Of a DNA stretch of 11,421 nt, positions 6,793 to 11,421 are shown in pieces. Origin of the DNA: a bacterium (lineage in GTDB: Archaea > Thermoplasmatota > Thermoplasmata > Lutacidiplasmatales > UBA184); contig JAKBKR010000031.1 in assembly GCA_021832495.1 (NCBI GenBank), positions 1 to 11,421 on the forward strand, in the 5' to 3' direction. The position numbers were made by a program, and so were the translations under genes. Under the pieces are notes generated by a model that was given only the letters and a program-made list of their open reading frames with translations, ran no database searches and was not told where the DNA came from. Every line of letters starts with the position of its first letter. The first letter of the stretch is position 1.

Positions 6793-7223
6793 GTTGTCGC
6801 CTCTCTCCCGTTCCCACGGACCGGGCCCATCCGCTTCGCCGCGTCATACAGAGTCTTCACATTCTTCGCGAAGGCGTCCGAGCACACGGAACAGATGCCT
6901 GCCATGCGAAGTCTCCCTTCCTCGATCCCATGTTCTTTCAGCAACGCATAGGCTCGCTGCATCCGGAGGGCCGTTCGGTCCGAGCAGTCCCGCAGGAAGG
7001 GGCAGTCCCCCCCATCCGCCGCCACGAACACTCCGCTGAACCCATGGGTCAGGGCATGCAGAATGAACTCCGGACGCACCATCGAAGAACAGGGAAAGCG
7101 GAGCATGCGTGTGGAGGAAGGGTAGTGGACATGGGCTGATCCCGCGTAATCGATACCGGGGTCCGAGATGAGATTCGTCGAGATGACGAGGATCTTGGGC
7201 TCGAAGTCGGACGGTGCGGGCAT
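6789..7223 (-). CDS. MvhD-like small electron-transfer protein (cysteine-poor)
   Basis: 144 residues resembling MvhD, the small subunit that carries a [2Fe-2S] cluster and contacts HdrA in methanogen hydrogenase/Hdr complexes. Similar landmarks are the N-terminal ILVISTN strand, DYAGSA (25-30), RFPCSSMVRPEFILHA (42-57) and GVFVAADGGDCPF (64-76), then LLKEHGIEEGRLRM (94-107) and a Cys111/Cys114 pair. Several cysteines that I recall as conserved in MvhD (the CNWC pair near residue 16 and the first Cys of GCHPGDC) are replaced by Thr, Ile and Ala. Cys45, 74, 80, 111 and 114 remain. GGAGGG lies just before the ATG. It follows tusA after 69 bases, the longest internal gap in the cluster, and overlaps the next gene by four bases. 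Likely a partner of the HdrA-like flavoproteins; cluster type uncertain. Confidence 0.74.
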   Translation of the reverse strand: MPAPSDFEPKILVISTNLISDPGIDYAGSAHVHYPSSTRMLRFPCSSMVRPEFILHALTHGFSGVFVAADGGDCPFLRDCSDRTALRMQRAYALLKEHGIEEGRLRMAGICSVCSDAFAKNVKTLYDAAKRMGPVRGNGREATT

Positions 7224-7292
7224 GTGCTTCCCTCCGTGTAGGATCTCGGGTTCAAACTCGCCGATGCGAAATACCGCGGGATATCGTAGTCC

Positions 7293-7547
7293 CTATTTCA
7301 CCCGCTTGACGAAGAGCCGGTCGTACCCGCTCTCCGTAACGAAGCCAAGGAACTCTTGGCCGACCTTCTTGGCCCAAGCCGGTATGTCCTGCCGGCTGCC
7401 CTCGTCGGACGAGAGCGTCTCCAGCACCCCTCCGACCGGCACGGCGGTCATCGCCTTCTTCGTCTCGAGGAGCGGTCCGGGGCATGACGTCCCACGGGCA
7501 TCGACCACCTTGAGGGCCTTGATCTCCCGCAGCTCGGATTCCTGCAT
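7293..7547 (-). CDS. tusA: TusA/SirA-family sulfur carrier protein
   Basis: 84-residue cytoplasmic sulfurtransferase that carries sulfane sulfur as a persulfide on a cysteine. The core motif is DARGTSCPGPLLETKKAM (16-33), with Cys22 in the CPxP signature. SSDEGSRQDIPAWAKKVGQEFLG (46-68) matches the second half of the family. Length is typical. GGAGG lies about eight bases before the ATG, and the gene follows the DsrE-like gene by 17 bases. In sulfur oxidisers TusA receives sulfur from rhodanese or DsrE-type proteins and hands it to Dsr or sHdr enzymes; its place before two HdrA-like genes suggests a similar delivery role here. Family assignment is very secure. Confidence 0.93.
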   Translation of the reverse strand: MQESELREIKALKVVDARGTSCPGPLLETKKAMTAVPVGGVLETLSSDEGSRQDIPAWAKKVGQEFLGFVTESGYDRLFVKRVK

Positions 7548-7565
7548 GTTCCCTTGCCTCCGCCT

Positions 7566-7982
7566 TTAGATGAAGAGCGTCATCTTGGCGTCCGAAGCCA
7601 TACCGATGAAGGATCCGACCCCGATGACATCGTCCACGAGGTCGACGAAGTCCGCCTTCTTCCATTCCATGACGTCCATCGTCATGGAGCAGGCGTGGAT
7701 CTTCACGTTCCCCATGCCCTTGGCCTTCTTCAGGGTGTCATACCAACTGGGGATGTTCTTCTTCTGCATCGCCTTCAGGAACATCGGGGCCATGTCCTTG
7801 AAGTCCTTGCTCATCCGCATGTCCTTTCCGGCCATGTCCTTGTGGAAGGCCGCCAGGCCCCAGAACGATAGGAAAATGTCCACATCCATATCCATCGCGA
7901 TCGCCCCCGAAGTGATTATCCCCGCAGCCAGGATCTTGTCGACGGTCCCCGAAAAAAGCACGATGGCCATTTTTTCTGTCAT
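7566..7982 (-). CDS. DsrE-family (DsrE2/DsrE3-like) sulfur-transfer protein
   Basis: 138-residue DsrE/F-like protein. The start (KMAIVLFSGTVDKILAAGIITSGAIAM), the FWGL segment (40-43) and KIHACSMTMDVM (94-105) are characteristic of the larger DsrE-like group found beside tusA. Cys98 is the only cysteine and is the expected sulfur-carrying residue. The middle is rich in Met, Lys and Asp (DMAGKDMRMSKDFKDM). It is the first gene of the minus-strand cluster, with GGAGG eight bases before the ATG and a TATA-like box about 40 bases upstream. Proposed role: mobilise sulfane sulfur and exchange it with TusA. I cannot decide between the DsrE2 and DsrE3 subfamilies without an alignment. Confidence 0.9.
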   Translation of the reverse strand: MTEKMAIVLFSGTVDKILAAGIITSGAIAMDMDVDIFLSFWGLAAFHKDMAGKDMRMSKDFKDMAPMFLKAMQKKNIPSWYDTLKKAKGMGNVKIHACSMTMDVMEWKKADFVDLVDDVIGVGSFIGMASDAKMTLFI

Positions 7983-8000
7983 CTTCGATTCCTCCGGCGG

Positions 8001-8008
8001 GAATATTC
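8001..8008. promoter_or_regulatory. GAATATTC palindrome in the dsrE promoter
   Basis: An 8-base perfect palindrome between the TATA-like box (8018-8024) and the predicted transcript start near 7996. The position would suit a repressor site or simply an AT-rich melting region. Short enough to be chance. Confidence 0.3.
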
Positions 8009-8017
8009 TGACTCACG

Positions 8018-8024
8018 TATTTAA
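8018..8024 (-). promoter_or_regulatory. TATA-like box of the dsrE-tusA-hdr/qmo cluster
   Basis: TTAAATA on the minus strand, preceded by a purine-rich GCGGA that could act as BRE. The expected start of transcription is near 7996, giving a leader of about 14 bases that begins at the GGAGG of the dsrE-like gene. Confidence 0.6.
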
Positions 8025-8036
8025 TCCGCTTGCCAA

Positions 8037-8053
8037 TTTCCAAAAGTAGGAAA
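8037..8053. promoter_or_regulatory. Inverted repeat TTTCC-N7-GGAAA, candidate operator
   Basis: Two 5-base arms 12 bases apart centre to centre, roughly one DNA turn, as expected for a dimeric regulator. Its centre (8045) lies almost exactly midway between the divergent TATA-like boxes at 8018-8024 and 8066-8071. A natural candidate site for the ArsR-family protein encoded next door; binding is inference. Confidence 0.45.
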
Positions 8054-8065
8054 CAACTTCGAAGC

Positions 8066-8071
8066 ATTATA
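8066..8071 (+). promoter_or_regulatory. TATA-like box of the arsR-ctaB pair
   Basis: ATTATA centred near 8068; transcription would start near 8094, that is at or just before the ATG at 8096. This favours leaderless translation from 8096. Confidence 0.5.
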
Positions 8072-8095
8072 CCTAGGTGCGGAATAAATCAAGGG

Positions 8096-8467
8096 ATGAG
8101 AGGGGACATGAGAGCAGTTCGGCAGGGTGGGACGGACACGGACCTGCGCATTGATCGGATGCATGCGGAGTTTTGCAAAGCGGCGGCCAATCCGGTCCGT
8201 CTGCGAATACTCACGGTCCTTGCCCAAACCCCGCGCTCGGTAGGATCCCTAGCGAAGGCGCTCGGACTCTCCATGCCCACAGTCTCGAAGAACCTGAAGG
8301 TGCTTCGGGAACAGGACGTGGTATCGGGCAAGCGCCAGGGGAACGTCATCCTCTATAGGATCGAGGACAGGGAATTCCTCCGCGCCGTCGCTCTCATCAG
8401 AAAATCCCTCCTCCACCGTCTTCGGACCAAAGGGAAGCTTCTCACCAGTTCCGGGACCCACGGCTGA
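8096..8467 (+). CDS. ArsR-family winged-helix transcriptional regulator
   Basis: About 123 residues from ATG 8096. ANPVRLRILTVL (32-43) is the ArsR-family first helix region. VGSLAKALGLSMPTVSKNLKVL (49-70) is the helix-turn-helix, and GKRQGNVILYRIED forms the wing. The metal-sensing CxC motif of ArsR/SmtB is absent; Cys27, just before the helix, is the only cysteine. Start choice: 8096 fits a leaderless transcript from the box at 8066-8071. ATG 8108 is an alternative, but its GGGG-rich stretch is only two bases away. A further in-frame ATG at 8030 lies upstream of the promoter and is rejected. It is divergent from the sulfur/Qmo-like cluster and 12 bases ahead of the heme O synthase gene, so it probably controls one or both. 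The inducer is unknown; sulfur species or redox state are plausible. Confidence 0.86.
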   Translation: MRGDMRAVRQGGTDTDLRIDRMHAEFCKAAANPVRLRILTVLAQTPRSVGSLAKALGLSMPTVSKNLKVLREQDVVSGKRQGNVILYRIEDREFLRAVALIRKSLLHRLRTKGKLLTSSGTHG

Positions 8468-8479
8468 AGGAGGAAACCG

Positions 8480-9403
8480 ATGGACGCTACGACAATGAAC
8501 TGGAAGGGAGTCTTGGGTCGACAGTACTCCCCGAGCCTCCTCTGGGCGTACTTCCGGATGTCCAAACCCGTGGTTTGGGGCGTGCTCGTGGTCACCGCGA
8601 TCCTCGGTTACCTCATCGCGGCGCTCCTGGCGGGCCAGTTCTCCGCGACCGAGTTCGTCCTGATGACCGTGGCCCTCGCCGCCGGGACCGCGGGGTGCGA
8701 ATCTGTGACCAATTACATCGACCTTCCCTTGGATTCTGTGATGGCGCGCACATTCTCCCGCCCGCTCCCCACCGGGGAAGTGCAGGGTACTTCGGCTCTC
8801 GCCCTAGGCGCAATCCTTCTTGGGGTTGCGCTGGCGTTGAGCGCCTTTCTGGGGCTCCTCTTCGTCGGGCTCATGGCGTTCGGGATCCTCGACAACATCC
8901 TTATCTACAGCTATTGGCTCAAACGTCGGAGCTCACAGAGCATTCTCTGGGGAGGATTCTCAGGAGCGGTCCCCATCCTGTTCGGCGCATTGGCGGCAAA
9001 CCCGGCCGGTTGGGTGCTCGGACTTGCGCTCTTCGCCTTCGTCTACCTCTGGACCCCACCCCACATCTGGGCCATCGCCGCGGAGTATCGTGAGGACTAC
9101 GCTCGGGCTGGAGTCCCCATGCTCCCGGTCGTCACGGAAAGACCGGTCTGGGGCTCGGCCACCGCCGTCTTCACCGGAGCGCTCATCCTCGATTCGGGGA
9201 TCATACTATACTTGGCCCGATGGGCGTGGGTGCCCCTCTTCCTCCTCGCGGTCCTCGGGGCGGCGCTCATCACCCTCCTCGCCGGATTCCTACGGGACCC
9301 CGACTTCAGGGCGAAGCCCCTGTTCCACTACCTGAACCTCTACCTGATCGGAGGACTTGCGGTCGTCCTGTTCGCTGCGTGGGCCCCGGCTCCGTGGTGG
9401 TAA
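8480..9403 (+). CDS. ctaB: UbiA-family prenyltransferase, probable protoheme IX farnesyltransferase (heme O synthase)
   Basis: 307-residue integral membrane protein with about nine hydrophobic segments. The first prenyl-diphosphate/Mg site reads NYIDLPLDSVMARTFSRPLPTG (78-99; Asn78, Asp81, Asp85, with the MxRTxxRPL signature). YSYWLKRR (143-150), GGFSGAVP (158-165) and WTPPHIWAIA (191-200), followed by EDYARAGVPMLPVV (205-218), are CtaB/CyoE-like and distinguish it from quinone or archaeal lipid prenyltransferases. It would farnesylate heme b to heme O, used for heme-copper oxidases. AGGAGG lies six bases before the ATG, and the gene follows arsR by 12 bases, so they form an operon. No CtaA or oxidase subunit is in the window. 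The N-terminal 25 residues are slightly longer than usual. MenA-like function is the less likely alternative. Confidence 0.88.
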   Translation: MDATTMNWKGVLGRQYSPSLLWAYFRMSKPVVWGVLVVTAILGYLIAALLAGQFSATEFVLMTVALAAGTAGCESVTNYIDLPLDSVMARTFSRPLPTGEVQGTSALALGAILLGVALALSAFLGLLFVGLMAFGILDNILIYSYWLKRRSSQSILWGGFSGAVPILFGALAANPAGWVLGLALFAFVYLWTPPHIWAIAAEYREDYARAGVPMLPVVTERPVWGSATAVFTGALILDSGIILYLARWAWVPLFLLAVLGAALITLLAGFLRDPDFRAKPLFHYLNLYLIGGLAVVLFAAWAPAPWW

Positions 9404-9455
9404 GGAGGGGTCCTAGGCAGTTGACCAGGCACAGACTTGTCCTTTCAGAAACCCC

Positions 9456-9460
9456 TTTAT
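9456..9460 (+). promoter_or_regulatory. TATA-like box for the flavin-reductase/acyl-CoA dehydrogenase pair
   Basis: TTTAT centred at 9458, exactly 25 bases before the ATG at 9483, with no Shine-Dalgarno site in between. This is the classic spacing of an archaeal leaderless transcript. Confidence 0.55.
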
Positions 9461-9482
9461 CCTCCGCCCCCTCGAGCCGGAC

Positions 9483-9959
9483 ATGGACGAGCTCCAGAAG
9501 AAGCAGGCACTCCGGATGATCAATTATGGGCTCTACGTGATGACCGTGGGCCACGGAAAGGACCTTGCAGCCGGTACGGTGAACTGGGTTTCTCAGTGCT
9601 CCTTCAAACCCCCCCTAGTCATGGTGGGTGTCAAGGCGGAGAGCAATCTCCATGCTCTCCTAGAAAAGTCCCGCCACTTCGCCATCAATGTGCTGGGGAG
9701 CGACCAGAAGTCCATCGCCAACGACTTCTTCGCCCCCACACAGGTCGCAGAGGGAAGGCTCAACGGGCAGCCATACGCCGAGGGGTCCACGGGGTCCCCC
9801 CTCCTGACGGAGACCCCGGCCTCGTTCGAGTGTAAGGTCATCGAGATCTTGAAACGCGGCGACCACAGCGTGGTCATCGGCGAGGTGGTTAACGCCGAGG
9901 TCCGGCGCTCGGCGGAACCCCTATTCATGCGTTCGACCGGTTGGTTCTACGGAGGTTGA
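9483..9959 (+). CDS. Flavin reductase-like FMN-binding split-barrel protein
   Basis: 158-residue cytoplasmic protein of the flavin reductase/flavoredoxin family. The N-terminal half, MINYGLYVMTVGHGKDLAA then GTVNWVSQCSFKPPLVMVGV (about 12-50), is the usual FMN-binding segment. SNLHALLEKSRHFAINVL (54-71) and GDHSVVIGEVVNAEV (126-140) complete the split barrel. Such proteins bind FMN and either reduce free flavin with NAD(P)H or shuttle electrons. Length is typical. It starts leaderless at ATG 9483 and ends two bases before the acyl-CoA dehydrogenase start, so the two are co-transcribed. The partnership suggests redox support for the dehydrogenase or a shared substrate pathway, but nothing in the sequence fixes the substrate. 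Confidence 0.87.
   Translation: MDELQKKQALRMINYGLYVMTVGHGKDLAAGTVNWVSQCSFKPPLVMVGVKAESNLHALLEKSRHFAINVLGSDQKSIANDFFAPTQVAEGRLNGQPYAEGSTGSPLLTETPASFECKVIEILKRGDHSVVIGEVVNAEVRRSAEPLFMRSTGWFYGG
9951..9955 (+). promoter_or_regulatory. Ribosome binding site deciding the acyl-CoA dehydrogenase start
   Basis: GGAGG six bases before ATG 9962, inside the last codons of the upstream gene. It favours 9962 over the in-frame ATG at 9941, which would overlap the flavin reductase-like gene. Confidence 0.7.
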
Positions 9960-9961
9960 GC

Positions 9962-11155
9962 ATGGACTTCGGCTTTTCGGACGAAGAAGCGAGCATCCAA
10001 GCCTCCGTCCGTCGATTCGGGAATGAGTTCCTCCGCCCTCGGGAGCGGATGATCGACGAGGGCGATCAGATACCCCGGGACGTGGCCTCTGAGATGGGGC
10101 GCATCGGGATCCTCGCCATGCCCGTACCGGAAGCCTATGGAGGCATGGGGGCGTCCGCTGCTCAGACCGAACTCGTGGCCGAGGAGATCGGACGGGCCGA
10201 CACCTCCATGGCCACCGCGGTCTTCTTCCTCCTTGAGGCAGGCTGGGGCTATCTGCTTTCCAAGTATGGCACGGAAGCGGCGCGGAAGGAGGTGCTCCCT
10301 CCCGTCACTCGGGGGGAACATTTCCTCGGGATCGCCAGCACCGAGCCGGGCGGGGGAAGCGATATCGCCGGTGAACAGACACTCTCTTGGCGAGACGGGG
10401 ATGACTTCGTCCTCCAAGGAGAAAAGGCGTTCATCTCGGGAGTGATCGAGGCCCGGGACTGGGGCGGCGGACATCTGACCATCACGAGACAACGGGATGG
10501 GAAGGGGATGAACCTCCTCTACGTCCCCACGCGGACCCAAGGGGTGACGGTCGGTCGGTTCAAGAACATGGGCCGAATGGGAATCTCCACCGGGTCGCTC
10601 ACGTACGATGAGGCCCGGGTGCCCGCGCGATATCTGATCGGGACCGAAGGCCGCGGGCTGCCGATGTCCCTGGAGGGGTTCACCGTCGCACGGACCTTTG
10701 TCGCCGCCGCGTGCGTGGGGGCTGCGGAACGGGCCCTCGAGATCGGCAAAGAGTACGTGAAAGTGCGACAAGTGTTCGGAAAGCCACTCGGGAAGTACGA
10801 GGGCATCCAGTTCGAACTGGCAGACCTTCACGCCGAAATAGAGGCAGTAAAGTGGCAATGCCGCAAGGCAGCTTGGCTCGTGGACCAACGCCTCTTTTCC
10901 GGGAAGTCCTCTCACGACTCCGAGGTCGATCTGGCCGTGGCGGCCGTCAAGCTCATGGCGCCTGAACTCGCCTTCGACACTTTCAAGAAGGTGATGATGT
11001 GGCACGGAGCGTCGGGATACACCAAGGACGTCGGCCTCGAGATGGGGCTGCGCGGGGTCACGAGCTACCTTGTCGGCGCCGAGGGGGGACTCAACGTGAT
11101 GCGACTCATCATGGCCCGTGAGCTCCTAGGAAAAGAGTTCCTGCCGTATCGCTAG
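9962..11155 (+). CDS. Acyl-CoA dehydrogenase
   Basis: 397-residue FAD enzyme that introduces an alpha,beta double bond in an acyl-CoA, the first step of beta-oxidation-type degradation. Landmarks: VPEAYGGMGAS (55-65), the FAD/substrate segment IASTEPGGGSD (124-134), FKNMGRMGISTGSLTYDEARVP (200-221), and RQVFGKPLGKYEGIQFELADLHAEIEA (269-295). The C-terminal end is GASGYTKD (349-356), then YLVGAEGGLNVMRLIMAREL (369-388). By position Glu374 in AEGG corresponds to the catalytic base of medium-chain acyl-CoA dehydrogenase. Length is standard. The start follows the flavin reductase-like gene by two bases with GGAGG ahead of it. Substrate chain length cannot be told from sequence reading. No electron-transfer flavoprotein genes are in the window. 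Confidence 0.95.
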   Translation: MDFGFSDEEASIQASVRRFGNEFLRPRERMIDEGDQIPRDVASEMGRIGILAMPVPEAYGGMGASAAQTELVAEEIGRADTSMATAVFFLLEAGWGYLLSKYGTEAARKEVLPPVTRGEHFLGIASTEPGGGSDIAGEQTLSWRDGDDFVLQGEKAFISGVIEARDWGGGHLTITRQRDGKGMNLLYVPTRTQGVTVGRFKNMGRMGISTGSLTYDEARVPARYLIGTEGRGLPMSLEGFTVARTFVAAACVGAAERALEIGKEYVKVRQVFGKPLGKYEGIQFELADLHAEIEAVKWQCRKAAWLVDQRLFSGKSSHDSEVDLAVAAVKLMAPELAFDTFKKVMMWHGASGYTKDVGLEMGLRGVTSYLVGAEGGLNVMRLIMARELLGKEFLPYR

Positions 11156-11198
11156 CGCGGAACGTCACCCTACGGACCGCGCTCGGCCTTCTCCGTGG

Positions 11199-11222
11199 GA
11201 AGCCTCGGGTATCCCCGGCTTC
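11199..11222 (+). terminator. Hairpin downstream of the acyl-CoA dehydrogenase gene
   Basis: GAAGCC at 11199-11204 pairs with GGCTTC at 11217-11222, and inside it GGG (11207-11209) pairs with CCC around a 3-base loop. It begins 44 bases after the stop codon and is followed by GTTTCCGTCC, only weakly T-rich. A possible terminator or mRNA end. The remaining 11223-11421 shows no gene that I can support. Confidence 0.35.
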
Positions 11223-11421
11223 GTTTCCGTCCGCTGCTCGACGAGGACGGTTCCGGGGCAGATACCTCGGTCCACGTTCTTGTGGCGATTCCCTGAAAGA
11301 GTGTGCCCGGCAAATAGCATACTCAGGGTGACAGGGAGCCTCCCTTGAGCTTGCTTCCAATGGAACAGAGAAGGGAAGAACTGGGACCGACGGCGTTTGG
11401 TTGTGAGCGCCACACGCCGCG

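Noticed and set aside
8030..8095. N-terminal extension of the ArsR-like protein (ATG 8030)
   Set aside because: It covers the inverted repeat and the TATA-like box and has no ribosome site; typical family length is reached from 8096 or 8108.
9947..11005. Minus-strand open frame of 352 codons
   Set aside because: Antisense to the clear acyl-CoA dehydrogenase gene; an open frame produced by codon bias.
11165..11413. Minus-strand open frame of 82 codons at the window end
   Set aside because: Basic, low-complexity-like translation without recognisable features, no ribosome site, and it overlaps the hairpin after the acyl-CoA dehydrogenase gene.
1..11421. CRISPR arrays, insertion sequences, integrases or attachment sites
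   Set aside because: No regularly spaced repeats, transposase or integrase motifs, or flanking direct repeats were seen; all genes look intact apart from gap, which is cut by the window edge.

Overview
The window looks like a stretch of an uncultured archaeal chromosome (moderately high G+C, compact). The archaeal signs are an archaeal-type (class II) glyceraldehyde-3-phosphate dehydrogenase, a free-standing AlaX editing enzyme, HdrA-like flavoproteins, and AT-rich TATA-like boxes about 25 bases before starts, giving leaderless or very short leaders. Other genes start behind strong GGAGG Shine-Dalgarno sites. An uncultured Thermoplasmata-like or other respiring archaeon would fit, but the lineage cannot be fixed from sequence reading alone.

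Layout. At 1-725 (minus) is the N-terminal two thirds of gap, cut by the window edge. Bases 726-1135 are non-coding, with several hairpins. At 1136-1843 (plus) is alaX. Convergent to it, a seven-gene minus-strand cluster runs from 7982 down to 1952: dsrE-like, tusA, a small MvhD-like protein, a 470-residue HdrA-like flavoprotein, a 660-residue HdrA-like flavoprotein, a 96-residue winged-helix protein, and a QmoC-like ferredoxin/membrane cytochrome b fusion. Divergent from it are an ArsR-family regulator and a CtaB-type heme O synthase (8096-9403, plus). Last come a leaderless flavin-reductase-like protein and an acyl-CoA dehydrogenase (9483-11155, plus), then a non-coding tail with one hairpin.

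How it works together. DsrE and TusA are sulfane-sulfur carriers. The two HdrA-like flavoproteins plus the HdrC-HdrE fusion match the architecture of the quinone-interacting membrane oxidoreductase Qmo. No HdrB, AprAB, Sat or lipoate-binding protein is in view. The simplest reading (inference) is a membrane complex that exchanges electrons between a protein-bound sulfur or thiol substrate delivered by DsrE/TusA and the quinone pool. The divergent ArsR regulator and an inverted repeat lying midway between the two divergent TATA-like boxes suggest coordinated control with a respiratory heme gene. The main points for a second look are this hybrid operon, the selective loss of iron-sulfur ligands in two subunits, the winged-helix protein inside the operon, and the structured 5' region of alaX.
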